NCBI GenBank assembly: GCA_017502085.1
Contig: JAFVVQ010000014.1
Location: 62,001 to 126,000, forward strand
Direction: 5' to 3'
From: Clostridia bacterium
GTDB lineage: Bacteria > Bacillota > Clostridia > Oscillospirales > Acutalibacteraceae
DNA: 64,000 nt
Shown: piece after piece, positions 8,992-18,397 of the stretch
Position numbering within the stretch: position 1 is the first letter of the stretch
Layout: every line of letters begins with the position of its first letter
Notes under the pieces: model-generated
The model's database searches: none
What the model saw: only the letters and a program-made list of their open reading frames with translations
What the model was told of the DNA's origin: nothing
Translations under genes and position numbers: made by a program

Positions 8992-9020
8992 ATTATACAA
9001 CTTCTCGAAAAAAATTTCAA
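8992..9020 (-). promoter_or_regulatory. Sigma-A promoter of the subtilase gene
   Basis: On the minus strand, TTGAAA (9015-9020), a 17-bp spacer and TATAAT (8992-8997). Its -35 box is 18 bp from the -35 box of the divergent promoter at 9039-9067. Confidence 0.8.
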
Positions 9021-9038
9021 TCTATTTCGTAAAAGCTA

Positions 9039-9067
9039 TTGACATTATTTTTCTTATTTTATATAAT
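9039..9067 (+). promoter_or_regulatory. Consensus sigma-A promoter of the HPrK-like kinase/radical SAM operon
   Basis: TTGACA (9039-9044), a 17-bp spacer and TATAAT (9062-9067): both boxes match consensus. It overlaps an open frame that could be read from the TTG of the -35 box, which shows that the kinase gene must start downstream, at GTG 9096. Confidence 0.9.
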
Positions 9068-9095
9068 AAACTATCAATATTATGGAGTAATTTTT

Positions 9096-9953
9096 GTGAT
9101 AAGAGAATACGAAATCTGCAGAATCGGCGTTTCAATCAGCGCCCCCTATTTCCCAGAAGGGAATTCCGACTGGGTTGCGTTTGAAAAAAGCAACGTTTCC
9201 GATTCCGTCAAAATTGAATGCAGAATTGCCGACACCCTTCCCGACCCGATCGGAAACTTCTGCGGCGAAATTCAGGATGCAAGGGTTTATTCCGACGGCG
9301 TAACGGTATCCCGCGAAATACGAATGGGCACCGAAGACGGCGCTCTGACTTTTTATTCAATCAACAACAGCGATTCATCCGTTTCTCACTTTACGCACAA
9401 AAGCTTCGGCATAATGGCAGATTACCGTTTTATGTGGAATTCAATTTGTTTGCCCCAGTTGTTTCTCCGCAGAAACGTATTCTTTCTGCACGCTTCATAT
9501 ATTGTCGTCAACGGAAAAGCAATCATTTTCTCTGCCCCCTGCGGCACGGGCAAAAGCACTCAGGCCGCCTTATGGGAAAAATATCGCGGCGCCGTTACCG
9601 TCAACGGTGACAAAGTCGGCATATCCGTCGGTAAAGACGGCGTTTTTGCTCACGGTGTCCCTTTCTGCGGAACAAGCGGTATATGCAAGAATATCAGCGC
9701 TCCTCTCGGCGCAATTATTTTTATCGCGCAGGCGCACGAGAATAAAATTAATAAAGCAGACGCTGCTGATTCAATTCAAATGCTTCTCAAAAACACTTAT
9801 CTTGACTTTCTCGCTCCCGACGAACAGCTCAGATTCGTTGACCTCGCAATTGCGATGCTTGAGAAAGTTCCCGTTTATTCCCTCGGCTGCACCCCCGACG
9901 AAAGAGCGGTTGCGGCTCTCGAAACAAAACTCATTGCAGAAGGTGTGATGTGA
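9096..9953 (+). CDS. HPr kinase-like P-loop protein (lasso-kinase/PqqD-associated type)
   Basis: The protein has 285 residues from the GTG at 9096, which has a TGGAG site 7 bases upstream. It shows the Walker A motif CGTGKST (GTGKST at 150-155), preceded by FLHAS with H132 and followed by the conserved QAALWEKYRGA, VNGDKVG and GVPFCGTSGI segments of HprK-like ATP-binding proteins. The N-terminal 130 residues are a variable beta-rich domain. This is not true HprK: it lacks the HprK N-terminal domain and signature. Relatives are found beside PqqD, radical SAM and peptide-modification genes, and some phosphorylate peptide precursors. The stop codon abuts the ATG of the radical SAM gene, so the two are translationally coupled. 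The substrate is unproven; the 76-residue peptide at 17258 is a candidate (inference). Confidence 0.8.
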   Translation: MIREYEICRIGVSISAPYFPEGNSDWVAFEKSNVSDSVKIECRIADTLPDPIGNFCGEIQDARVYSDGVTVSREIRMGTEDGALTFYSINNSDSSVSHFTHKSFGIMADYRFMWNSICLPQLFLRRNVFFLHASYIVVNGKAIIFSAPCGTGKSTQAALWEKYRGAVTVNGDKVGISVGKDGVFAHGVPFCGTSGICKNISAPLGAIIFIAQAHENKINKADAADSIQMLLKNTYLDFLAPDEQLRFVDLAIAMLEKVPVYSLGCTPDERAVAALETKLIAEGVM

Positions 9954-11030
9954 ATGGATATTTCACTCGATCAGCTTCTTGCGGTGCTTTTCGCCAAGGC
10001 GGATATAAACAGAATTCCTCTCGCAGGTTCGTTTGAACTAACGTCAAGATGTACGCTTGACTGCAAAATGTGTTACGTTCACCGACGGGAGTGTGACAGA
10101 TCCGCAATTGAAAGAGAAAAAGACACCGCTTTCTGGATTGACCTTGCAACAAAAGCCAAGGATGCGGGTATGCTCGTTCTTCTTCTCACGGGCGGCGAGC
10201 CCCTCCTCCGAAAGGATTTCGACGAAATATATACCGCCTGCAAAAAGCTCGGTATGATTATCACGGTCAACACCAACGCAACGCTGATTGACGAAAACAA
10301 AATCCGTCTCTTTAAGGAACTTCCGCCGCAGAAACTATGCATAACTCTCTACGGCGCATCGGAAGAAACCTACGGAAATCTCTGCGACAATGCGGAGGCT
10401 TACCGAAAGGTGACCGATTCAATCCGGAAGATTCACGAAGCGGGCATCCCGATAAAACTGAATTACAGCATAACTCCGCAGAATGTCCACGAGACCGAGG
10501 CGGCTTATGAATTCGCCAAGGAACTCGACGTGCCGTTCCAGGCAGTCAGCTATATGTTTCCGCCTGTTCGGATCGGCGGCGAGGCAGTCAGACTCAGCGC
10601 AGAGGATGCGGCGATGGCTCAGTTCAGAATGCAGAGACTGACTCTCGGCGAGGATTTTACAAAGAAGATTGAATCGGATTCGCAAATACCCGAGCATACA
10701 GATTGCTCCGACAGAATCAACTGCCGTGCGGGTGCATCAACGTTCTGGGTCAACTGGCAGGGTGAAATGACTCCTTGCGGAATGATGGCTGAGCCGAAAA
10801 TACCGATAACGGACTTCACCGATGCGTGGAAACGGATTTGCGATGAAACCAAAAAGATACTCCTTCCCAAGGAATGTCTCAAGTGCGAACACCGCAGAAT
10901 CTGTGATATGTGTGCGGCGGTTTCAAAGGCTGAAACGGGCAGAAGCGACGCCGTTCCCGATTACGCCTGTAAGAAAGCTCACGAATATACAAGACTTTGC
11001 AAAGAATTCCTTAATCAAGCCAAACAATAA
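9954..11030 (+). CDS. Radical SAM/SPASM-domain protein, probable peptide- or protein-modifying enzyme
   Basis: The protein has 358 residues. The radical SAM cluster motif is C33-x3-C37-x2-C40, followed by the GGEPLLR motif at 80-86. The C-terminal SPASM region has C257, then G270-x4-C275, then C308-x2-C311-x5-C317-x2-C320, and C339, enough to hold two auxiliary iron-sulfur clusters. Such enzymes install thioether, C-C or other crosslinks in peptides, or act as anaerobic sulfatase-maturating-like enzymes. No RRE (PqqD-like) domain is fused, but a separate PqqD-like gene lies at 52990. The gene starts directly after the kinase stop (TGAATG), with AAGGTG inside the kinase gene as ribosome binding site. 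The substrate is unknown. Confidence 0.88.
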   Translation: MDISLDQLLAVLFAKADINRIPLAGSFELTSRCTLDCKMCYVHRRECDRSAIEREKDTAFWIDLATKAKDAGMLVLLLTGGEPLLRKDFDEIYTACKKLGMIITVNTNATLIDENKIRLFKELPPQKLCITLYGASEETYGNLCDNAEAYRKVTDSIRKIHEAGIPIKLNYSITPQNVHETEAAYEFAKELDVPFQAVSYMFPPVRIGGEAVRLSAEDAAMAQFRMQRLTLGEDFTKKIESDSQIPEHTDCSDRINCRAGASTFWVNWQGEMTPCGMMAEPKIPITDFTDAWKRICDETKKILLPKECLKCEHRRICDMCAAVSKAETGRSDAVPDYACKKAHEYTRLCKEFLNQAKQ

Positions 11031-11109
11031 CGGCGATAATTTTCCAAATCACTCGGTTTGGAGTTTTAAATATAGATATAATTTTCGATAAATAAATGGA
11101 GGTTAAATC

Positions 11110-14100
11110 ATGAAAACATCGAAAAAAATCATTTCACTTGTGCTCTGCATAGTGATGATTGCAACAACCTTCTTCTGCACGGGTGTTCTGCCCGAGCTGA
11201 AGGCTGAAGCGGCAATCACACTCGGCGGAATCACTCAGCAGCGAGTTGTTTCTAATTACGAATCAACTTACAGAGCATACCAGAAGAGATTCTTCAACGG
11301 TGAAGAAACAAACTGGCCTACCAACTTTGTTATTCCCGGTCTCGGTGATGCCGATGACTACACTCCTCAGGGTATGACCTACTGGAAAGCTAAAGAATGG
11401 ATTCTTATTTCGGCTTATGACGCAGGCGGTTCGGACCCCTCCGTTATCTATGCACTTGACGTTGTTTCAACCGACCTTGTTGCAGTTTTCAAAATGCAGA
11501 ACGCTGACGGTTCAACCAACCTCAGCCACGGCGGCGGTATTGCTGCATCGGAATATAACTTCTACTATGCTGATTCAGGCTCAAAAATCAGTTATGTTCC
11601 CCTTTCGGAGATGGACGTTGCTCCCGGAACAACAAAAACCATCAGACTCAGAGACAGCATTGACCTTAACAAGGAACTCAACGGCGTTGCAACATCATAT
11701 TGCTGTTACGACGAAGGCGTTCTCTGGACAGGTAACTTCTATATTTCCAGCGACGACAGATACAACAAGACGTTTGCAAGCGACTATGCACAGACTCTTA
11801 TGGGTTATAAGCTTGCAGGTAACTCATCTGCAGAAGAATGGTATTACCTCAAAAACGGCTATAACCTTGTTAAACTCAATTCAGACAGCCCCACAAACAA
11901 TATCACCGATGGTGCAGTAACTTACAGAAGCTATAACGTTGACGGTGCAAACGCTGAAATCCGCGGTACAATCACTACTTCAACTGCTCTCGGCGAAGTT
12001 ACTCCCACCTTCGCTTCAGTTTCACTTACAGAAGGTAAGAAATACAAGATTGAATTTATTGCCGATAACAACCTGAGCGATATGTATATGTTCGCTCCCA
12101 ACGGCAAACACTGTAACGTAAAGCAGTCGCAGAACTCAAAAATCACCACTCTCGGTAACGGCAAATACCATTATCAGATGATTTTCACCGCAGGTCTCAT
12201 GCCCGCAGGTGCAGACAGCTTATGGCCCACAACCCAGTCAACTGACGGTACTTACACAGGTACATATACAATCCGTTTTGACCAGGACAATATTCCTGCA
12301 GGCGGACGTTCATTCAACATCACAGACTTCTCAATTTCAGAGTATGTTGAACCCCAGGGCTTTACACCCAACTCAAAGTTTGAGGGTATCGGCTGTCAGG
12401 GTAACCCCACTTACGTTATTCTTCTGAACATGGATAAGATTCAGTACGCTATGGTTGATAAGGGCAAGATTTATATCAGCCGTTCATGGAGCCGTACGGA
12501 ATCCACCAACCATTCCAGAGACCTTGTTATCGGAGACATCGACCTTACAATGCCCGGTAACGAAAACAGAGCAATCAACGGCAGAAGCAGACCCGTTCAC
12601 ATCATCAAGTATGCAGACTGTATGCATTTCGGCGGCGACAGCGGTGCAGGCACACTTGGTCAGATGCTTTATATGGGCGAGGCTCTCTGCGTTATCAACG
12701 ACTACCTCTATATGTTCGGCGAAAGTGCCGCATATACTTACAGAGCAAAAGAAGATAACAAATGTCCCGAACCCATCGACGTTATCTGGAAGATTGACCA
12801 GTACGCAATTCAGGGTCTCACAAGACCTCACGAAGACGTTGCTTCCGTTGAATATCAGAAGGTTAATTCGCTGAGCGAAATCAACGCATACGATGAGTAT
12901 ATCGTTCTTTACGAATCAGCTATCAAAGACCCTGTAACACAGAGAAATATTCTTTATCTTCTTGACTCAAACGGCGGTTACGGCGATACCAAGCTTCCCA
13001 AAAAGGCAAGCGCAAGCGGCATAACAGCAGCCAATACAGGTGACACAAGAGGTACCGTCGGCTACGAAATCAGAAACTATTCAGTTAACGGCTCAAAGCT
13101 TATTATCAACGCCGAAGACGATGCCAACAAGTCACTCCACTGGCAGTTTGAAAGCGGCACTTCGACCTCGCTAAGACTCAAGAACAGAGACCTTTATTTT
13201 GCAAAACATCCCTATTTCTACGTAGGCGATACCTTGTTTGCAATGACAACAACCGCTTCTCCCACCATGAGAATCAAAGATTGGGGCAACGGCGACTTCA
13301 CTATCTACGGCAACATAAACAGCAATGGTGAATATATATACTCCGTCTGGTGTAACGACGGCTCAGTTCCCGAATCAGTAACAGCTTATACAAACTTCTA
13401 TTCAAACCACAGTCAGAGCGGTTTCGCTCCCAACTACCATAATCTTGAAGAAGTTGCAGGCACCTTCCATATAACTAACTCTAATCAGCCTGCATCACCT
13501 ACAGCAGATCAGCAAGGACTGCATATCTATAAACGTATTACCGACCCCTATGCATCATCTTACGAAACTCAGGTTTATACCGACCTTCAGGCAGAGCTTA
13601 CCTCTGACGGTACTTACAACATAACTCTTGAAACCTATGCAACCAACGCTCTCCAATATCAGAGAGTCAGCGAAAGACCCACAGACTTTATTTTTGTTGT
13701 TGACTCCTCGGGCTCGATGGACGCAAGAGACGCACAGGGTTACAACACAGAAAGCAGCTGGAGTCCGCTTAAAATGAGCCAGGCTTGCGGCGATGTCAGC
13801 AATAGCTTTTTCTCCAGAGGTTCTAACTATAACACCGCACACTCAGGTAATTTCTGGTTCAGATTCCCTGACGGTGAGTTTGGTCAAATTCATGTTGCTT
13901 TCAACGAAAGAGGCAGTTCCTCCGCATACGCACGTGATCTCTGGCTCTGGGCAGAACATCCTGTAACCAAGAGATGCTACCGCCTTTCAAAATTCGGCTT
14001 TATGACAAAGGGTAACTTTAACGGCGGTGCTGATTGGGATCAGGACAGTGCTGCAAGAATCACAGATGCAGATTTCCTTGCGAATCACCTCACTCTCGGT

Positions 14101-17100
14101 TGGGCAAACGAAGCTGCCGTTATGGTTGACGTCAATGCAGACAGATATATGACAGACTATCACGGCACTAGCTATAACTCAACTGGCGAAAGAGCCGGCT
14201 ACGAACTTATGCATCACCATTATTCAGATGCAGGTGTTACAGCTTCATACTACACCTACGGTAACTGCCAGAGAATTCTCGGTGTTAAGCAGGCTCTGGA
14301 TAAGCTCGTTGTTAAAATCCAGAATGAAGCTGCCCGCACCGGTCTTGACCACCGTATTGCGCTTGTTTCGTCCGCTTCTGACAGCAGAGACCCCAACTAT
14401 GTCTGGACCAACACCGGATTGTATACAAACAATAACGGCACAACAATGACCCAGTACACGGGTGCAAATTCAATCCCCGCAGCAACTTATAAAAACGCAT
14501 TTTTCAACACAAGTCAGTTCGGAACCGTGCGCACCATTATTAATAATATGTATCCTCTCGGTCACACCTTCCTCAATCACGGTCTTACGATGGCAAGTAA
14601 TATAATCAGCAACAGCGATTACAAATATGACGTTAACGGTACACGAAGTGCGGTTGTTGTTGTTATTTCCGACGGTGCTGCCGGCGGCGATGCCAAAGCT
14701 TATGCAAACATCACGAACTCTAACGAAGCCGCTAACGGTGCTATAGGCGGCGGCGGTCTCACCCTCAAGCGTAACGGCGCGTATATCTTCACAGTTCAGG
14801 TCGGTACCGCTACAGGCGACTACAAGGTTTCCGGTTTTGAAGAAGCCGACTTCATGAAATACCTTTCTTCAAAATACACCGGTTCAACAAGCATGACCGC
14901 CCCCGGTCCCCTCAACACCAAGGAAAACAACTATTACATCAGCGTTCCCGTTGGTACGAGTTTCAACATCGATACAATCACAAACAGCATTTTCAACGGA
15001 GTTGTTGCAAACTCAAATAACGCCATTGCATCGCTTACCGCATCTTCGATTCTTCGCGAACATCTGACAGATGCGTTCGACCTCACCAACGCAACCATCT
15101 CATATAAGACTGCAACAAGCCGTTATGACGGCATTGGCAGACTTTATTTCGATGCTCCGCAAACAGCATCGGGCATTAACGCAACCATTGACAAAAACAC
15201 CAATAATATCGAGGTTACGGGCTTCGACTACACAGCAAAGAACGTTTCCGAGTATAACTCCAAAAACGGCAACGGCGCAAAACTGATTGTTGAAATCACA
15301 GGCGTTATCGCTGACGCTGATGCAGAGCTTCTCAACACCTCAATCAACGACACTTCAAAAACAGCTCTTTACCAGAACAGAAGCTATATGAGCGATACTC
15401 TTGCAAACGATAAGCCTGTTAAGAGATTCCCCACCTATCACTTCTCAATTCCTGAATACACCTACTACATGGACTACGATATTCCCATGTATGACAATGA
15501 CATTAACGGCACTCTCTGCTCCGTTGACTCAACCCTTCAGAAGCAGTCAACCTATAAGACCAGCCTCAGCACGGGTAACATGGGTATTCAGTTCGTAAAC
15601 GAAAACCTTGATATGGTTTATACCCTTAACAGCCAGGCAGGTCTTACAGAAAAGCTCTCCAAGGGTTATGTTCTCATCAAGCGTGATGACGGCTCCTATG
15701 ATTGGTTCCGTCTCAACATTGTTCCCGCTTCAACAGTTTATTACGAAGAGAACAAGATGGAAACCCTCGACGGTACGGAAGATTATACGAGCTGGACTCA
15801 GAACGGTTCTTTCAGCAACAAATATCAGGGTCTCTCAAGTGAAAATGACGTTTTCGGTCAGGATTCAACCTACGCAAACGACACAAGCGAATTCTCGCTC
15901 AACACTCACAAAACAGTCGACACCACCAAAGCAAATAACCGAAGCGACACTCAGGTGTTCACCTTCACGGGTAACGGCTTCGACCTCATCTCTGCCTGCG
16001 GTGCAAACACAGGCATTCAGACCGTTACGGTTAAAAAGCATAATAATGACGGTACAACAACGCTTCAAAAGGTTTATCTCGTCGACACATTCTATAACGA
16101 TGCCACCTACAACACCATATATCAGGTTCCTGTTGTTCAGTTCAAGGGTGACTATGCAACCTACACTGTTGAAACAACCGCAACCTATTATTCATTCGCA
16201 GGCGCTCTCAAGACTCAGAGCGTTGATACCGAAGCTCTCGGTGAAACAGGTCTTGAAGCTACAACAGGCATCGCCGATACCTCAGTAACAGACGAATTAT
16301 TCGAATCAGTAGGTATGGATGAACTCATCGGTCAGGACGTTGAACTCATCTGGATGGATGACAATTCCGTTCTCAACGGAGGTGAAGGTGTTGAAGGCGC
16401 TATGCTCTCAACTCAGGCAGGCGAAAAAGGCGTTACCACGCTCAAGAACTATATCGACGGCTTCCGAATCTACAACCCCGTTGCCTATAACGATGAATAC
16501 ATCTACTCCGAAAAAAACGCTTCATATTACAGTGTTATCGATGCCATTACCGCAGGCGGTATGGGCGGCGACAGCTTCGCGGGTTATCTTGAAGGCGGCG
16601 CAACAGGTTCCGTATTCGGTGATTACCTCAAGAGCGGCGGTCCCAAGTATGAGGTATATCTGAAGCCCGGCAACTCAATTGCATTCCGCTTTAAGGCTGC
16701 CTGGCCCGATGGTGCATCTCCCATGGCTATGGTAAGTATCCGTGCTGCATCTGGTCAGCCCACCGTAAAGCTTGGTGCTGACGGCATAGAAAATGCAAAG
16801 AGCTTTACGGTCATGAGCCGTTCCGAAACATTCTATAATATCACGCAGATGCTCGGTGTTGACGGTGACAAATTCACCCTGACAATCACAAACTTAAGCG
16901 GCGGTCTTCTTGCAGTTGATAACATCAAGTTCACCAACGCTTCGCTTGTACCCATCAGCGATATTTCTCTTGCACAGCTTAACGAAATCATTTCAACTCA
17001 GGCAGTCCAGATCGATCCCTTTGCACCCAAGACTGAAAACGTTGTATTCGTCAAAGCTCCCGCAGATGATCCCGATATCGACCCTGCAGGTCTCATCCCC

Positions 17101-17244
17101 TTCGTTGAGCCTGCTGCTCAGCCCGATGAAACTCCCGATTTCGAAGGCTTTGTCGACTACGTTATCTATATCATCGAAAAGATCATCGCATTCGTTAAAA
17201 GCTCTGTTCTCAAAGCAGTAAATTCAATTTCCAAGATTTTTTAA
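11110..17244 (+). CDS. Giant secreted von Willebrand factor A-domain protein (2044 residues)
   Basis: It has a Sec signal peptide (residues 1-35: KK start, hydrophobic core, AEA cleavage motif). Residues about 60-560 look like a beta-propeller or beta-sandwich surface domain with an inserted jelly-roll-like module at about 265-420. A vWA domain follows, with a full MIDAS metal site: D865, S867 and S869 in VVDSSGSMD, T1153 and D1188 in ISDGA. It carries a long insertion (about 880-1080) that includes a WFRFPDGEFG-type segment. The C-terminal 700 residues are beta-rich, without recognised repeats. The protein ends in a Pro/Asp-rich linker and a hydrophobic, amphipathic helix (about the last 24 residues, ending KAVNSISKIF) and has no LPXTG motif. 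It is probably extracellular and adhesive or metal-binding; the function is unknown. A GGAGG site precedes the ATG, and a TATAAT at 11077-11082 may be a -10 without a good -35. Confidence 0.85.
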   Translation: MKTSKKIISLVLCIVMIATTFFCTGVLPELKAEAAITLGGITQQRVVSNYESTYRAYQKRFFNGEETNWPTNFVIPGLGDADDYTPQGMTYWKAKEWILISAYDAGGSDPSVIYALDVVSTDLVAVFKMQNADGSTNLSHGGGIAASEYNFYYADSGSKISYVPLSEMDVAPGTTKTIRLRDSIDLNKELNGVATSYCCYDEGVLWTGNFYISSDDRYNKTFASDYAQTLMGYKLAGNSSAEEWYYLKNGYNLVKLNSDSPTNNITDGAVTYRSYNVDGANAEIRGTITTSTALGEVTPTFASVSLTEGKKYKIEFIADNNLSDMYMFAPNGKHCNVKQSQNSKITTLGNGKYHYQMIFTAGLMPAGADSLWPTTQSTDGTYTGTYTIRFDQDNIPAGGRSFNITDFSISEYVEPQGFTPNSKFEGIGCQGNPTYVILLNMDKIQYAMVDKGKIYISRSWSRTESTNHSRDLVIGDIDLTMPGNENRAINGRSRPVHIIKYADCMHFGGDSGAGTLGQMLYMGEALCVINDYLYMFGESAAYTYRAKEDNKCPEPIDVIWKIDQYAIQGLTRPHEDVASVEYQKVNSLSEINAYDEYIVLYESAIKDPVTQRNILYLLDSNGGYGDTKLPKKASASGITAANTGDTRGTVGYEIRNYSVNGSKLIINAEDDANKSLHWQFESGTSTSLRLKNRDLYFAKHPYFYVGDTLFAMTTTASPTMRIKDWGNGDFTIYGNINSNGEYIYSVWCNDGSVPESVTAYTNFYSNHSQSGFAPNYHNLEEVAGTFHITNSNQPASPTADQQGLHIYKRITDPYASSYETQVYTDLQAELTSDGTYNITLETYATNALQYQRVSERPTDFIFVVDSSGSMDARDAQGYNTESSWSPLKMSQACGDVSNSFFSRGSNYNTAHSGNFWFRFPDGEFGQIHVAFNERGSSSAYARDLWLWAEHPVTKRCYRLSKFGFMTKGNFNGGADWDQDSAARITDADFLANHLTLGWANEAAVMVDVNADRYMTDYHGTSYNSTGERAGYELMHHHYSDAGVTASYYTYGNCQRILGVKQALDKLVVKIQNEAARTGLDHRIALVSSASDSRDPNYVWTNTGLYTNNNGTTMTQYTGANSIPAATYKNAFFNTSQFGTVRTIINNMYPLGHTFLNHGLTMASNIISNSDYKYDVNGTRSAVVVVISDGAAGGDAKAYANITNSNEAANGAIGGGGLTLKRNGAYIFTVQVGTATGDYKVSGFEEADFMKYLSSKYTGSTSMTAPGPLNTKENNYYISVPVGTSFNIDTITNSIFNGVVANSNNAIASLTASSILREHLTDAFDLTNATISYKTATSRYDGIGRLYFDAPQTASGINATIDKNTNNIEVTGFDYTAKNVSEYNSKNGNGAKLIVEITGVIADADAELLNTSINDTSKTALYQNRSYMSDTLANDKPVKRFPTYHFSIPEYTYYMDYDIPMYDNDINGTLCSVDSTLQKQSTYKTSLSTGNMGIQFVNENLDMVYTLNSQAGLTEKLSKGYVLIKRDDGSYDWFRLNIVPASTVYYEENKMETLDGTEDYTSWTQNGSFSNKYQGLSSENDVFGQDSTYANDTSEFSLNTHKTVDTTKANNRSDTQVFTFTGNGFDLISACGANTGIQTVTVKKHNNDGTTTLQKVYLVDTFYNDATYNTIYQVPVVQFKGDYATYTVETTATYYSFAGALKTQSVDTEALGETGLEATTGIADTSVTDELFESVGMDELIGQDVELIWMDDNSVLNGGEGVEGAMLSTQAGEKGVTTLKNYIDGFRIYNPVAYNDEYIYSEKNASYYSVIDAITAGGMGGDSFAGYLEGGATGSVFGDYLKSGGPKYEVYLKPGNSIAFRFKAAWPDGASPMAMVSIRAASGQPTVKLGADGIENAKSFTVMSRSETFYNITQMLGVDGDKFTLTITNLSGGLLAVDNIKFTNASLVPISDISLAQLNEIISTQAVQIDPFAPKTENVVFVKAPADDPDIDPAGLIPFVEPAAQPDETPDFEGFVDYVIYIIEKIIAFVKSSVLKAVNSISKIF

Positions 17245-17257
17245 GGAGGTAACAAAA

Positions 17258-17488
17258 ATGAATAATTATATCAAGCCCGTCATTAAACTTGCTACCGTTG
17301 ATGCAAGCGGCAACGTTGTCTCCTGCGGCACAACTGAGGAAGATATGAACCTTATTCTTGACCTTGTCGGTGCCAACAAAGATACCGCTTTCGGTCTCAA
17401 CGAACAATGTGACTTCAAGGTTCCCCTCGATATGTACTGCAAATTCACATCGGCTCAGCTCGGCAAAGTCCTCGTTTTCTGGTCATAA
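17258..17488 (+). CDS. Small 76-residue peptide with three Cys and C-terminal Ser; possible modified-peptide precursor
   Basis: A strong AAGGAGGT site sits 8 bases before the ATG, the gene lies 13 bases past the giant vWA gene, and a strong terminator follows, so it is real and co-transcribed. It begins NNYIKPVIKL, like the short leader-type Y-x-KP-x-I start of many clostridial small peptides. It has Cys at 23 (VVSCGTTEEDM), 51 (NEQCDF) and 61 (MYCKF), and ends VLVFWS with a terminal Ser. It has no signal peptide and no membrane segment. With a radical SAM enzyme and an HPrK-like kinase 6 kb upstream, a ribosomally made, modified peptide is a reasonable guess; the function is not established. 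An alternative is a cytoplasmic partner of the vWA protein. Confidence 0.75.
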   Translation: MNNYIKPVIKLATVDASGNVVSCGTTEEDMNLILDLVGANKDTAFGLNEQCDFKVPLDMYCKFTSAQLGKVLVFWS

Positions 17489-17503
17489 TTCAATATCCCT
17501 TTC

Positions 17504-17542
17504 AGCCCGCACAGCTTCGGTTGTGCGGGCTTTTTGTTTTTG
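17504..17542 (+). terminator. Strong Rho-independent terminator ending the vWA/peptide transcript
   Basis: A 10-bp perfect GC-rich inverted repeat (AGCCCGCACA at 17504-17513 and its complement at 17522-17531) with an 8-base loop, then TTTTTGTTTTTG. It separates the accessory unit from the polysaccharide locus. Confidence 0.95.
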
Positions 17543-17586
17543 TGTGTCAGAATATATGGAAAATAATAAAAATATTAATTATATTG

Positions 17587-17616
17587 TTGACTTTATATAA
17601 TGCTATATAGTATTAT
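17587..17616 (+). promoter_or_regulatory. Probable promoter of the polysaccharide locus
   Basis: TTGACT (17587-17592), an 18-bp spacer and TATTAT (17611-17616) in a very A+T-rich stretch. Initiation near 17623 gives a leader of about 30 bases before the CpsB start and excludes an upstream ATG at 17600 as start codon. Confidence 0.6.
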
Positions 17617-17653
17617 ATTATTAATTATAATCATTAGAATGCAGAGGTGCGCC

Positions 17654-18388
17654 ATGATAGATATTCACTGTCATATTCTCTTCGGTCTTGACGACGGCTC
17701 GGATAACATCGAGGAATCTGTCAGGATGGCAAGAATCGCCGTTGATTCAGGCGTCAGAGCTATCATCGTAACTCCGCACAGCAACGTACCGAATTCCTAT
17801 CGGAACTTCTGGAGCAAGGACCTGACTGCCAGACTCAATGCTTTCACAAAAAGACTTGAGGAAGAAAATCTCCCGCTTAAACTCTTCCCCGGTCACGAAA
17901 TTTTTGCGAGCGGTGATTTCATCGATCTAATCAAAGAAAAAAAGCTTCTCACCCTCAACGGCTCGGTATATCCGCTCGTGGAATTCGATTTCAACGAGTA
18001 TTCCGATTCCGTCTACCTCAAGCTGGAAAAACTCGTTGCGAACGGTTTCACACCGATAGTTGCTCATCCCGAAAGATATTCGTTCGTTCACGAAGATGAT
18101 GATGCAATCCGACGCATAAAAAATATCGGTTGTCTGATTCAGGTCAACAAAGGCAGTCTCCACGGCAATTTCGGTCGGTCAGCTTACCGCACCTCAAGAG
18201 AAATAATCATAAACAGACAAGCCGATTTCGTCGCAAGTGACGCTCACAGCCCTTATATGAGGACTCCCCGCCTTGCCGATACCCATGAGCTTGTCAGTGA
18301 ACTGAGCAGCGTCGACTATGCCGAAATGCTCTTCAGATATAACCCCTTCAACGTTATCCGTAACAAAAAAATATCATCCGCTGAATAA
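17654..18388 (+). CDS. cpsB: CpsB/CapC/YwqE-type PHP-family protein-tyrosine phosphatase
   Basis: The protein has 244 residues from the ATG at 17654 (AGAGGTG site), which starts MIDIHCHILFGLDDGSDN as in CpsB, YwqE and Wzb-like PHP enzymes. Metal ligands are visible as HCH (residues 5-7), TPHSN, PGHEIF, AHPERY and ASDAHSP. It removes phosphate from the tyrosine tails of BY-kinases, such as those encoded at 19221 and 20745, and so sets polymer assembly cycles. It is the first gene of the locus, directly after the predicted promoter, and is followed within 9 bases by an Ig-like membrane protein gene. Confidence 0.93.
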   Translation: MIDIHCHILFGLDDGSDNIEESVRMARIAVDSGVRAIIVTPHSNVPNSYRNFWSKDLTARLNAFTKRLEEENLPLKLFPGHEIFASGDFIDLIKEKKLLTLNGSVYPLVEFDFNEYSDSVYLKLEKLVANGFTPIVAHPERYSFVHEDDDAIRRIKNIGCLIQVNKGSLHGNFGRSAYRTSREIIINRQADFVASDAHSPYMRTPRLADTHELVSELSSVDYAEMLFRYNPFNVIRNKKISSAE

Positions 18389-18397
18389 GGTGACACA

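Noticed and set aside
9039..9095. TTG at 9039 as start of the HPrK-like kinase
   Set aside because: This TTG is the first three bases of the consensus -35 box. GTG at 9096 has a good ribosome binding site and lies past the -10.
9096..17488. Complete lasso-peptide cluster
   Set aside because: No asparagine-synthetase-like cyclase and no transglutaminase-like protease is present anywhere in the window.
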